A stretch of DNA of 64,000 nt from Norana najaformis (GCA_964023275.1 OZ029927.1:9669720-9733719); one strand, 5' to 3'. Positions 44,737 through 54,992 are shown, counted from the first letter of the stretch. Notes: a model not told the origin generated them from the sequence alone. Made by a program: numbers and translations.

Positions 44737-44849
44737 CCAGCTTTATGTGGATGAGTCCACAGCGTTTTTATTAAGGCATTTCTTGACCGCCTGGATCGAA
44801 TGGATGCTTCAAGATGACCTGTATGCGACACTGGATCACAGAACCTCTC
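44737..44849 (-). CDS. Exon of the gene inside the 5-kb element
   Basis: Acceptor ctgtttcacag and donor gttagt bound 113 nt that read ERFCDPVSHTGHLEASIRSR, then RSRNALIKTLWTHPHKAG. Entry is phase 0, matching the exit of 45198-45273. The F-DP...GHLE-R-R..R pattern recalls uncharacterised invertebrate proteins with an F-D(P)...GF(I/L)E.RL motif; this is from memory and unverified. Confidence 0.45.
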
Positions 44850-45197
44850 CTGTGAAACAGTACAGAAGAAATTTCTGTAACGTGCAAAAAAGTAATGTGT
44901 ACATGGAAGTATTGCCAAAGTTAAGGTTTTGCAGTCTTGGACATATTCACTCCCAACTTCCTCTCCTCTTCAATCACTTTCAAAACCATAAGTATTATCT
45001 CCCATTGCATTCCATGCCCCATATGCCTCACCAAGCACTTGCCACATTAAAAAATGAAATGAGCAACCTCTTCAGTGTTTTGAAAAACTTGAAATTGACA
45101 GATTAAGATGAGTAAGCCATAACCTTCTAGGATAAAGTAGAAAACAAAAATTAAATCAAAGAGCAGCAAGGTAAAAACAGTCCTAAATAGTACTTAC

Positions 45198-45273
45198 ATC
45201 ACGGAAAACTGGAAATGAGTCTGTAATGGATCTAGCCATTGCAATCTTCTCCTCTTTACATGGCCGGTCTTGT
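45198..45273 (-). CDS. Exon of the gene inside the 5-kb element
   Basis: Acceptor ttgtatttag and consensus donor gtaagt. The 76-nt exon reads QDRPCKEEKIAMARSITDSF, then PVFRD. The KEEK..-A+-I-.-FP.-+D pattern resembles the start of a family of transposon-linked invertebrate proteins. It exits in phase 0 into the 44737-44849 exon. A preceding open segment (about 45555-45650, ending INPKPDV) could be the upstream exon if a weak donor gtgatt is used. Confidence 0.45.
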
Positions 45274-45362
45274 CTAAATACAACGGTAACAAAATTTGTA
45301 TTTCAAAATCACGTCTTTAATTGTAATATCATGCCTAAACAAAATAAAGACAAGGTTTTTTG

Positions 45363-45472
45363 GGCATACTTATAGTATCGGGGACCGCTCTAATTTGGGA
45401 CGAGGCTTTCAGCGAGCGGGCGCCGAAAAGCAACGGCCAAAACAGAGCGGTCCCCGATACTATAAGTATGCC
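45363..45472. repeat. Perfect 29-bp inverted repeat with 52-bp loop
   Basis: Arm 45363-45391 (ggcatacttatagtatcggg, then gaccgctct) is exactly repeated in reverse complement at 45444-45472. The loop is GC-rich. No mismatch in 29 bp means it is recent or selected. It could be a tiny TIR element or a cruciform or hairpin-RNA source. It lies inside the 5-kb element, upstream of its gene's exons. Confidence 0.95.
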
Positions 45473-46049
45473 GGCATTTGAGGCAAAGCTACATGATACT
45501 GAAAGAAAGGTTTTAGTGGTCTCTATTTCACAATACCCTTATCACGCAAATCACACATCAGGTTTGGGATTAATTTCAGCCATACTGGAATGATTTGGGT
45601 CAACAGTCCCTGAACTACCTTCACATTCCATTCTAACGTCTACTGGAGATCTGGAAACTATATGCACCGTGGGTTTTATATGAGACCTTACAATGTGAAG
45701 AAACAGACTGAATAGTTTACGGAAAGAACTTTGCACGGCCTACAACGCACATGGATTCGCAGCTCGCCAACATTATTGTCTTTGCAAACGGGCTCTGAAA
45801 AGCGGGTAAGATGGCTCGCAAATGTCACATACGTAACAAACATTTTAAAAACACAATAATATAAATCTGAAGAAAAACAGAATAAGAATTACGGTTAAAT
45901 AGTTTTGCTTTCAATCCAGCGAGCACCAAACACAAAAGAACGAAACTTCGCGCCAGACCACGCGTGGCTAAAACGAAAACAACAGATTGCGGCAGATACG
46001 CCCGTCTGCATGACGTCATATTATTCTACTGTAAAATGAATATGCATCA

Positions 46050-46195
46050 TGTATCGTAATCGTAATCGTAATTCCGAGATTTCTACAGTGCCCAACGAAA
46101 ACCGTGCCGCGGAGACCAGCTTATTCACAGGCGCTCAGTCAAAACAAAATCGATAGGCAAAAAGGCTCCGGTTTCCAGGTCAAGATCCAAAAGTG
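46050..46195 (-). mobile_element. LINE family A 3' end, minus strand, nested
   Basis: (CGTAAT)n, then gagatttctacagtgcccaacg, gcggagaccagcttattcac, aggcgctcagtcaaaacaaa and aggtcaagatccaaaagtg, the reverse complement of the family A 3' UTR. An insertion within the 5-kb element. Confidence 0.75.
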
Positions 46196-46867
46196 AACAT
46201 CTTTACTTAACGCAGAAAACATCAAAATCATAGAAAACAAAAATTAACTGACACATGAAAGAGCACCATTGTTCAGAAGTCCGAAAAATTAAGCTCGTTG
46301 CGCATAGGACATGAAGTCATGAAACTGGCTATACAATTGGTGAATGGTGCTATCGGGTCGGCATCTCGCTGGCGGCTCATATAAGCGTTTACGATTACCA
46401 CAAAATCTAATGCTAAAAAATGTTTATTTCAGCCGGGATTTAAACTGTTTGTTCAGTCAGATATTATAATTTAAGAGACATTTTCCGTTCGAGTCCGCTT
46501 CTGCTGACTTTACTGAGTCAACCGAAATCGTGTGCTTCACTGGTTTCGATGATTTCATTCATGCGTATACGAAATTCACTGCATCGAGCGACCAGTATTT
46601 TCCATGTGCTTAATCCGTAAACCTATAGATTTGGACTGTCAACCTGACTCCAAAAATCTCGAGCCACATACTGTCGTCTAGGATATTTCTGAAATCGGAC
46701 ATTGTACTTACGTCAAATTCGGGGTCACTTTGGGTGTCTCTGAATGGCAGTAACAGTTTAACTATATAAACTGCATATTTTGTGACATGTTTGTGTTTGC
46801 CTTATATTAACATACTAAAAGATTCATTTTCTAGCAACAAATTTATGCCTTCTTTAAAGAAGAAATA
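46196..46867. other. Interior of the 5-kb element, no exon recognised
   Basis: AT-rich sequence between the nested LINE end and the right terminal array. Confidence 0.4.
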
Positions 46868-47031
46868 TTAGTCCACATTGGTGTTGCATTAAAAATCCAC
46901 ATTGAGTGTTGCATATTTTTTGCTACACTTAGTGTTGCACAAAAATGTCCACACTTTGTTGCACAAACATCCACATTAGTGTTGCAAAATCCGCTCAACA
47001 TTAGCTGTAGACAAAGTGGTCTACACTTTTT
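46868..47031. repeat. Right terminal array of the 5-kb element
   Basis: About five units of (t)ccacattagtgttgca, then ctgtagacaaagtggtctacacttttt. The units are the reverse complement of the outer units of the left array. Confidence 0.75.
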
Positions 47032-47035
47032 CTTA

Positions 47036-48089
47036 CTATATAAATAATAGAACTAAATAAACGCTACACGTAGCAACAAACACGAAATTTTGGACGAAAC
47101 TCGTTTTCTTCACAACGGCTAGGCTCGTCTACTTTATCGTCATGTGTAAAGGCCATTCCACTGACTTAATTATTAAAGCCCCGGGTCTTATTTGCGTAAC
47201 CTATTGCCCTCATCGAATATTCAGTACATAATCTGTTTCCATGCAATGTTGCTTGTTGCTTTCAAATTGATATTACAATAACTTTTCAACTGACCGACGA
47301 GAGAGACCCGAATAATGGCGGCACTTGGCGTTGATTGGTTGTACAGCGAAAAGATATTATCACCTAGAGGATCATATAGATGAACGCATTCACTAAAACT
47401 TCTGGCCCTTTGCTACTGAGTTCCATACTGGCTGCAATAACCGAGCACTTAAACAGGTCCAACGTGACGATAATGCGACCATTTAAATTCCGAAAAATTA
47501 GTGAGTTTTATAAGAATAATCCCGATGCTTGCAAGCATGTCCTGCATGCAGGTTAAGAAACAGGAGATTCTGAAATATAAACCCATACTACAAAGTACAA
47601 AAAGGTCATTTTGAATGACACTATTAATTTCCTACGAGACTGCAAGTCATGAACACACGTGAAACTGTCTTTTGTGAAATCATCGCAAGACGATGATGAT
47701 ATTAGTGTTTAACATGAGTATAGAGTAGATGTATTTAGCTAATTTAAAGTATATTTGTTTGTTTTAACAGTCCGAACTCTATTATTAATATGTAAGGCCG
47801 GACTATCAAAAATAGAGGCAAAACTTTGCACACACCCGTCATAAAATGAGATCGAGCGAGGGAGACCTACAGAACAAACAGAGGTCGTAAAAGTACACCG
47901 AAAGAGGGAGACGACTACGATGGATAGGGGGTCATAAAATGAAATCCAGAAAGGAAAACATTAAGGGCGGACGAGGTCCGTTGATTGGAGTGTGGATGGG
48001 GCAGATATGGTTGATTGACGGATTGGAAATGAAAGATGAGAAGCGAATGAAAGAAGTTAAGAGAGGTAGAAGTTGGATAGAAAGGAAAT
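47036..48089. other. Intergenic, no gene recognised
   Basis: Begins with aataatagaactaaataaacgcta, which resembles the sequence just left of the 5-kb element (41906-41940). Nothing else supported. Confidence 0.4.
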
Positions 48090-48305
48090 CGCTATTTATT
48101 CATTTATTCATCCATTCGTCTTGCTATAAATATAACCGATTGCCGTAGGGGATTTTATAGACAATAAATATTTAGAAATAGTCCAACACAACTTTTCTAG
48201 TTGACTCTTTCACCTCATTTATATATTTATATATTTATCTACCTCTTTATTTATTCATTCATTCGTCATCCTATAACCGATTGCCGTAGGATATTTTGTA
48301 CACGG
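48090..48305. repeat. Duplicated ~50-bp phrase
   Basis: ttatttattcat...attcgtc, then ataaccgattgccgtagg and attttatagaca at 48095-48165 recur at 48245-48302 (ataaccgattgccgtaggat, then attttgtacac). A local duplication or two ends of one unidentified element. Confidence 0.55.
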
Positions 48306-48790
48306 GTTGCGGCCAAGATGTTCCCGATAGATGCCGACCTGTGCCCGCCTTTCCACCCTTCAAGTTCCTTGAATCGCCAATTCGGGACCTAATCCATCGG
48401 CGTTTAACCGGCGGAGAGTAACGCGTGACTTGACGTTAAGCAACGTCCAGGTCATTGGACTTACATTCGTTGCACGCAAACCATCCTGGGACTATTGGTG
48501 CTACAGTCACATAATGGCAGCCATTTCTCGATGCAATGAAATATTCATAATGTCGTCCAAGAACGGCTTAATAACCAGGAGGCTCGATAAAAGCTGCGGA
48601 AGAGGACTTAGACGCAAAGGTTACAGCTCCCACGAGAAACTGCCATCAAACTGATGGAACAAAAGGCCACCACGTGACGTTACATTTGTTACGTTACACG
48701 TTACAGACCTTTTTGCATTACATATAACACAAACAAAACCTTCAGCTTCACCATCGAGCATTTTCACCAACTTCAAACATACACCAGTGT
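48306..48790. other. Intergenic, no gene recognised
   Basis: The 74-codon frame at 48430-48654 is unrecognised. Confidence 0.4.
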
Positions 48791-48794
48791 CATA

Positions 48795-49003
48795 AATACA
48801 TACATACATACATGTATGCATACATACATACATACATAAATACATCGATCCATACCTACATTCATTCATACATACATACATACATACATACATACATACA
48901 TACATACATGCATACATAAACGAATACATTCATACACACATGCATTCATACATACATATATGCATACATACATAAATATACGCATCGACCCATACCTACA
49001 TGC

Positions 49004-49095
<92 letters not shown>
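48795..49095. repeat. (ACAT)n then (TA)n microsatellite
   Basis: acatacat with variants to about 49005, then pure (TA)n to about 49095. A 66-bp block (aaatacatcgatccatacct at 48839; aaatatacgcatcgacccat at 48972) is partly duplicated. Confidence 0.93.
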
Positions 49096-49098
<3 letters not shown>

Positions 49099-49664
49099 TT
49101 TATACCAAAAGCGTCTAGATTATAATTTTAGACCATGAAACTTGACTAAAGTGCAGCAGCTTAAAATAGATTTGATGCTTGTAGACCAGATTCCATCCTC
49201 TTTCGTCTCTTATTAATTTCGAAACATTCTAGGCCCCCAGTTGCCTTGCCTGTGCTCTACGTATCAGCAGACTTCGCATGCATCCTTATTTGCATCGGAT
49301 TCAGTTATTATGCCGGTCGGTCGATATGACTCAACCACGGAGGTGCTTCTCTCTCGCCTTAAACTCTTGATTACCCAGAAAATATATCGCATCTGTGTCG
49401 CGTTTATGTAAACAGATTTTGATTAGCGATAGAAGGTTAACTGTCGACCATCGTTGACTTCGACGAACAAATTGAGGACCGCGGAGCACGCGCCGTTAAA
49501 AGTTTTGTCATATGGGCATAACGCGGGCCTCGAATTGCGACGTATGAATATAAAGCACGTCATTAATATAACCTAGGCTTATCAAAGTTTATAGGATAGG
49601 CTTAAAAGACCCTATAAAATATATAGATGATACATATCTGCATACATGCAAACATGCATGCATG
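49096..49664. other. Intergenic, no gene recognised
   Basis: No feature I can support. Confidence 0.4.
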
Positions 49665-49672
49665 CATATATA

Positions 49673-49841
49673 CAATGGCGTAGCTAGCCTTCCGAGGGTC
49701 CTTGTGCGCAAACTCAACTTTGACTACTTTGCTCTAAGTAACTGAGCAACCGGACCTTGGCCCCTTGGGGGCCCAAGCGGCCCCTGGCCTCGTGAGCCTT
49801 TATGCTTTGCACAACCTGCACAATCTATTGCTACGCCACTG
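49673..49841. mobile_element. hAT-type MITE with perfect 8-bp target duplication
   Basis: The 169-bp element begins caatggcgtagctag and ends ctattgctacgccactg, inverted repeats of the CAGTGGCGTAGC type typical of hAT MITEs. The flanks CATATATA at 49665-49672 and 49842-49849 are identical, the 8-bp duplication of hAT transposons. It landed inside an (ACAT)/(ATGC) microsatellite. No coding capacity. Confidence 0.85.
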
Positions 49842-49849
49842 CATATATA

Positions 49850-50010
49850 CATACATATTTAAATGCACAAACATATTTAAATACACACACATACATACAT
49901 ATATATACATGCATATATACATGCATACATATACGCATATATGCGCACATACATACATACATACATACATACATGCATACTTATATGCATGCATACATAC
50001 ATACAATCAT
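49850..50010. repeat. (ACAT)n microsatellite
   Basis: Continuation of the array into which the MITE inserted. A further (ACAT)n tract is at about 50390-50480. Confidence 0.9.
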
Positions 50011-51127
50011 AAAGACATACCAGTGTTACACGTATGCAGTGAATATAGTCATCTGTCTGTAAAAAGCTTCTGTGACATATTAATACACATAAGCCTTTTC
50101 ACAGGGTAATCAACCAGCTGGCGTTATAAGACCGTGAGACCGTAGAATCTAATTTCCTATAGCACCATAATATTAAAATAGGCTGACCTGAACGCCTCGA
50201 TGATGCTCTGGTGCCCGCCTTATTTGGTCTGCAGCAGCACCAGCAACAGTAAGACCTTAAACAAGTGAGCTTTGTTCAAAATCGATGATCAAAGTCCAAT
50301 GTAATGCGCTTCTGAAAAAATCGCAGTAGACTATTGCTGCGCATCTGTAGGTTGCAGGAACATAATATCGAATTTAAGCGTATAGATTTATGCATACATA
50401 CATACATACATGCATGCATGCATACATACAAACATACATACATACAGTCATACATACATACACACTTAAATACACACAACAAAAAGTATATGTGCGTACT
50501 TATATCAGCACAATTTCCAACAATTAAGTTAGTTTTGTGTGTTTGTTTCTGATCATTGTTTTGGTTATGTTTAAGTTTTAGTTTTGCTCTAGATGTCTTA
50601 AGTAACATACTTTAGTTGATTTCTCTTTAGCTGATCAATGGCCATATATGCACATTTGCATTTGGTTATAGGCGGCTCCATTAAGTGGGACCTTGCCCTT
50701 TCGGATCTGCCTTTCGATACCCATGGAGATTCTGTACGCTTTCTTAAGAACATCTTTGTTTATTTGTTCGTTTGAACGGTTTCAATAAATGAACACTGAA
50801 CTGAATTGAACCGAATTGTAATTGAATTATCAAACAAGGCGACTCGAGAAACCGAGAGGAACATCCGGTGCACGAGTTGTACACTTGAGGGATGGGTTGG
50901 ACGATAGAACCGTCTCAGTGGACACTGGTCATCGCTATTAAAGGGAAGTTAGGAAGCGCCGAGTATGGAGAGTTTTGTAGGGTTTCTATCATTGTCTTCT
51001 TAACCATTTAAAACGCGTTTTAAGTTCTGTTATGTTAATTTAAAAAATCGTGTCATTGCTTTTAGCTAAGTCATTCGTTCATTCATTCATTGGGTGAGTC
51101 GGTCGGTCAGTCGGTCAGCCAGTTGGA
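50011..51127. other. Intergenic, no gene recognised
   Basis: A weak retroelement end (aatctaatttcctatagcacc, about 50145) and the (ACAT)n tract at 50390-50480. No gene. Confidence 0.45.
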
Positions 51128-51345
51128 CAGTCATTCATAATCGTAATTCCGAGATTTCTACAGCGCCCAACGAAAGCCGCGCCGCGGGGACCAGCTTATT
51201 CACAGGCGCTCAGTCAAAACAAAATCGATAGGCAAAAGGGTTCGGTTCCAGTCAAGATCCAAAAGTCAGACGGAGAGACAGCGTGGCAGCTACGGGTGTT
51301 TGGGGTTGGAGAGGAGAGAGAGATAAGAGGAAGAAGGGGTGTCAA
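51128..51345 (-). mobile_element. LINE family A 3' end, minus strand
   Basis: ataatcgtaattccgagatttctacagcgcccaacg, ggggaccagcttattcacagg, gcaaaagggttcggttccag and gtggcagctacgggtgtttgg, then ggttggagaggagagagaga. This is the reverse complement of family A including the part just after ORF2. About 215 bp and close to the 2993 copy. Confidence 0.8.
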
Positions 51346-51726
51346 TAAATTGTTTAGCGCCTTTCAAGCTAGCGTGTCCACCGCACAGCTCGAGCCGTTT
51401 CAGTCTGTATTACTTTACTCCACATGGTCTTTTTCGGCTATCTTCGGTCTTCTTCGTTACTCTTCGACCTCCTTAGGCCTCAGGGTTCTGAGTTCCTTAG
51501 TTTCCTTCGTCGACTTCCTTCTTCGATAATTCTATGGGTTATTCTGATGAAATGGCAAAAAGGTTTGATCTCTGTGGATTGGATGTCTTCACATGCTGGC
51601 GACTCCTAGTGTCAGTTTTTGCAACTGCCCTTGAAGAAGGTTAGCGAATGGTAAACCAGTCAGCCACCTCATTACGGGCATGATAGAATCCTTAAAGTAC
51701 TCATTGACAGCCGCTATACCAATCTT

Positions 51727-51728
<2 letters not shown>
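51346..51728. other. Intergenic, no gene recognised
   Basis: The frames at 51296-51529 and 51424-51609 start in the LINE remnant and have no recognisable domain. Confidence 0.4.
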
Positions 51729-51815
<87 letters not shown>

Positions 51816-51869
51816 TATTATTATTTTCATCATCATCATCATTATTATTATCATTATTATTATTATTGC

Positions 51870-51911
<42 letters not shown>

Positions 51912-51990
51912 CATCATCATCATCATCATCATTATTATTATTAACAAACATTACTATTATTACTAACATTATTAATATTATTAACATTAT
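51729..51990. repeat. (ATC)n / (ATT)n microsatellite
   Basis: Pure atc for about 90 bp, then interspersed att and atc blocks. The Asp, Ser, Met and Asn homopolymer frames over it are artefacts. Confidence 0.97.
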
Positions 51991-52393
51991 AATTATTATT
52001 ACTACTATTGCTGCAGCTGTTGTTGTTGTTGTTGTTATACAGTGATGACAGAAGCAATTTGGTGCTGTTTTCATAATGGAAGACTCAGTGACCAGTTGCA
52101 AAAACTGGCACCAGATGTCGTCATGGAGAACAAGTCATATTTGTTGTTTGACCTCTGACCTCATTCTATGTCCTTTGACCTTCTTCCATTCCGCCTGTGG
52201 TTCCTTTGGATCCATGATGGGTTTCTTCGGCCTGCTTTACAGACCCAGTAGAGCGTCGTCTCCGTTTTTGTTCGATTCTTATATCAAGCTTCCAATTCAG
52301 CGAGCGGCGCTTCGACATCTGGCGACAAAACGGTGCCAATTTTTGAAACGAGCGTCGACTGATTTTGTCAAGAAGCGATCGGAGAGAGGCAGA
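51991..52393. other. Intergenic, no gene recognised
   Basis: The plus frame 52076-52660 runs from here into the purine repeats. The non-repetitive part shows no domain I know. Confidence 0.4.
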
Positions 52394-52394
52394 C

Positions 52395-52431
<37 letters not shown>

Positions 52432-52660
52432 GAGACAGAGAGACAGAGAGACAGAGAGACAGAGAGACAGAGACAGAAAGATACAGAGAGAGAGAAGGGA
52501 GAGGGAGAGAGAGAAGAAGAAAGAGAAAGTGAAAGAGAAAGAAGAGAATGAAGAGGAGGAAGAGAAGGAATGGGAAGAGGAGGAACATGAGGAAGAAGAA
52601 GAAGAGAGTGTCTTCTTATTCTTCCTTCAAACAGGAAGAGGAGGAGGACGCGGCCCTTAG
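52394..52660. repeat. (AG)n, (AGAC)n and GA-rich purine tract
   Basis: Pure agag, then agagacag repeats, then irregular gaagagg sequence to about 52650. One strand is almost all purine over about 250 bp. Confidence 0.9.
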
Positions 52661-53087
52661 TGCAGTTTTCTGGCCCTGCGTCTCGTGTTGCAATCACAGT
52701 TGTTATACATACAATTGTTTTAACGATCGTATTGCAGAAGGAAATTGAAAGAGGATTGGATGCATTTTGGAGAATAAGAAGAAAAGATATTTGGACACGA
52801 ATATTAACCGAATGAGGAACATACTCAGAGGGAAAACCTAATTTAAATTTCAAATCGGGTAAATACAAGGACAGAAAAAGATGTAGGACGAAATCTATTC
52901 CATTATTAATTAATCAGATATGTATTTGTCTAGCGCTAATTTATGAATTCATCTCAAAGCCGCGGGCGGCTGGAAACAGATGTCTTTTATTGTTTGCGAA
53001 ATGAAATAGGAGAAAGAGAAGAGCTCCACAAAACTAATCTAAGCTTTTCTATTTTATTACATCAATTCTATTCTGTTCTAACCTACT
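52661..53087. other. Intergenic, no gene recognised
   Basis: No feature I can support. Confidence 0.4.
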
Positions 53088-53175
53088 CTATTATGGTGAC
53101 TTCTATAGAGTCTTTGCCATAATACATAAGGTATTAATAAATGGCATAGTCTCAAGTAAATCCGTTCGTCAAAAA
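53088..53175 (-). mobile_element. LINE-type 3' end, minus strand, diverged
   Basis: ggtgacttctatagagtctttgccataatacataaggtattaataaatggc is a diverged version of the minus copies at 30905 and 31265. Confidence 0.45.
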
Positions 53176-53257
53176 TCAATATCCGTTTGGAGACGTCCGC
53201 TCGAAATTAGATAGAGGCCATAGAACGTAATGTCTAAGGGAAAGTAAGGTAAGGTAA

Positions 53258-53505
53258 ATGTAAATGATTTATATAGCGACCGTATGGCCTCGACCCTGCT
53301 CATTTTGCAATGAATTTATCGGGTGAGATCCTTCACCACCGCTGCCAGTTTGAATGGGCGCCATGCCAGTTAAGGTCCCCGTGCACGGACCGTACTAGCC
53401 CGAGATTTAAATCTCTGAAATAAGCCACGACCGGGACACGAACCTGGGATCCTCACACACAGAGGTTCCTTGGCGTACGCACTTACCGATGTAGCTAACT
53501 AGGCT
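53258..53505 (-). mobile_element. tRNA-derived SINE, family S1, full length, with target duplication
   Basis: From the 3' end on the plus strand: atgtaaatgatttatatagcgaccgtatgg, ctcgaccctgctcattttg, gggtgagatccttcaccacc, gtttgaatgggcgcc, ggtccccgtgcacgg, cgagatttaaatctctg, then the head. On the minus strand the head reads agctacatcggtaagtgcg (A box) and ccaggttcgtgtccc (B box). It is bounded by a 15-bp direct repeat agtaaggtaaggtaa at 53243-53257 and 53506-53520. It ends in the same GCGC/TATA motif as the LINEs. Confidence 0.82.
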
Positions 53506-53750
53506 AGTAAGGTAAGGTAAGGTAAGGTAAGGTAAGGTAAGGTAAGGTAAGGTAAGGTAAGGTAAGGTAAGGTAAGGTAAGGTAAGGTAAGGTAAGGTAA
53601 GGTAAGGTAAGGTAAGGTAAGGTAAGGTAAGGTAAGGTAAGGTAAGGTAAGGTAAGGTAAGGTAAGGTAAGGTAAGGTAAGGTAAGGTAAGGTAAGGTAA
53701 GGTAAGGTAAGGTAAGGCAAGGTAAGGTAAGGTAGGGTAAGGTAAGGTAA
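53506..53750. repeat. (AAGGT)n pentanucleotide array, about 49 units
   Basis: 245 bp of agtaaggtaaggt with only two variant units (ggcaa, tagggt) near the right end. It starts exactly at the head-side target duplication of the S1 SINE. Two copies of the same unit sit on the other side of the SINE. Each unit contains GTAAG, the core of a 5' splice site. Confidence 0.97.
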
Positions 53751-54160
53751 TCGCTTATGTAACACAAATCTCTTTCAGCAATACCCTTAAAAGGCGTGGA
53801 CATGGTTTGCAGGATCTATAGGCTGAAGTACAAACAGGACAATTCTCAACCAAAAACGCTAAGGAATTTCTTTATAAGGATTATTTGGCTTGGCGGAGTA
53901 TTTTCATTCTCACACAAGGCACCAGAATTTGAACTGCGATCGCAGATGTCAACAGCCGATGCACTGACACCGAATCACTGCGCCAGCCTTAATAAAGCGT
54001 GGATTAACAGAGACAGGAAATTGCAAGAAGAGGGACAAAAGAGACAGGAAACAGAAGGAAAGCACTGGCACGCAGCGGTTTCAATTCAGTGCGACGGTTT
54101 CTGTAATGCAATCTTCCTATGGAAATTCGCTTTCTTCCGCTCCACACGAACTACCTAATA
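53751..54160. other. Intergenic, unrecognised frame
   Basis: A 120-codon plus frame (53796-54158) has mixed composition but no domain or signals I recognise. Confidence 0.35.
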
Positions 54161-54162
54161 AC

Positions 54163-54215
54163 AAACCTGTTCTGTAGCGCCTTTGCATGGTTCTTAAAAG
54201 CGCTATACAAATAGC
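54163..54215. mobile_element. Retroelement end with motif in both orientations
   Basis: ttctgtagcgcctttgcatgg and ttcttaaaagcgctatacaaat, an imperfect inverted repeat. Similar arrangements occur at 23595 and 58832. Confidence 0.5.
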
Positions 54216-54615
54216 CTGTTCACATATTCATACGTACATACACTCGTCTTTCATCTGACTCAATGTCAGGCTCACAGTGCTTTTGAGAGCGTACCACAGT
54301 TGGTATTCTGTTACAATTAGTAAAAAAGTAGGATGCCAAGGAAGTTGGCAGAAGAAATACAAGGGAAAATGAAAAAGTATTGCGGCGGGAGGAATAGAAC
54401 GACTAAAACATGCCTGAACGAGACTTCGATTCTACGTGTGTGCGAGGTATTGCCAGTGGAGACTTTTCCTCAGCCGTTCGGTCATCACTTTTCTGCGAGG
54501 CGGTTGTGGCATTAACGAACTCTAACATCACCAGAGCTGTCGGGAAACGCATTAGAAGTCGCTACATAAATCCCTTGGTATGTTACATTACAATAGAAAG
54601 CTAATTTGAGTTAAT
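54216..54615. other. Intergenic, no gene recognised
   Basis: Two short overlapping frames (54333-54515, 54410-54604), neither recognised. Confidence 0.4.
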
Positions 54616-54735
54616 TGTAATTGCAATCGCACAATTATATAGCGCCACAATTATATAGCGCCACAATTATATAGCGCCACAATTATATAGCGCCACTTCA
54701 AGACAATCTTACCACGTAATTAACACTGTGTTTCT
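54616..54735 (-). mobile_element. Retroelement 3' end with 16-bp tandem amplification
   Basis: After tgtaattgcaatcgc come four perfect copies of acaattatatagcgcc (54631-54694), then acttcaagacaatcttacc. The tail motif itself has been tandemly repeated. Confidence 0.8.
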
Positions 54736-54884
54736 CAGCAATGGTGCGTTGAAGCTTGGTCCTAAAACTGGTGAATCAGTCAACCGAAGTACAAAGAAAA
54801 GAAAAACAGCTGAACAACTGAACTAATTTTCTAGACGAGTTGTCTATGGCTCAACAAATAGGTGTAAAAGTAAATGTAAAGTGT

Positions 54885-54992
54885 ACATGTTTTTCTATAG
54901 CGACTATATGGCCTCGACCATGCTCCAATATCTCTCAAATTTACCGACCTTGCGCGCGTTATAGGTGCTTTTAATAAATAAATAAATAAAAA
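54885..54992. mobile_element. SINE S1 3' fragment joined to a LINE 3' end
   Basis: Minus-strand S1 end at 54890-54930 (tttctatagcgactatatggcctcgaccatgctcc). Then a plus-strand LINE end at 54945-54992 (accgaccttgcgcgcgttataggtgctttt plus ataaataaataaa), the same as the end of the 36450-37180 LINE. Confidence 0.6.

Larger units (their letters stand above)
41971..47031 (-). mobile_element. Putative 5.06-kb DNA transposon with repeat-array inverted ends
   Basis: The left end starts aaaatagtgtaga. The right end, reverse-complemented, starts aaaaagtgtagacc. Both continue inward with arrays of short units: ctacatttatgta and tgcaacactttttgtag on the left, ccacattagtgttgca on the right. A possible 4-bp target duplication CTTA flanks it (41967-41970 and 47032-47035). 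The inside carries a minus-strand spliced gene, a nested LINE and a hairpin. Inverted arrays of subterminal repeats plus a spliced gene fit a cut-and-paste transposon. I cannot assign a superfamily, and the boundaries are inferred by eye. A host locus flanked by unrelated satellite arrays is the alternative. Confidence 0.5.

Noticed and set aside
44747-45106. 119-codon plus-strand frame in the 5-kb element
   Set aside because: It is antisense to the 44737-44849 exon, which has canonical splice borders and phase continuity. The plus frame has neither.
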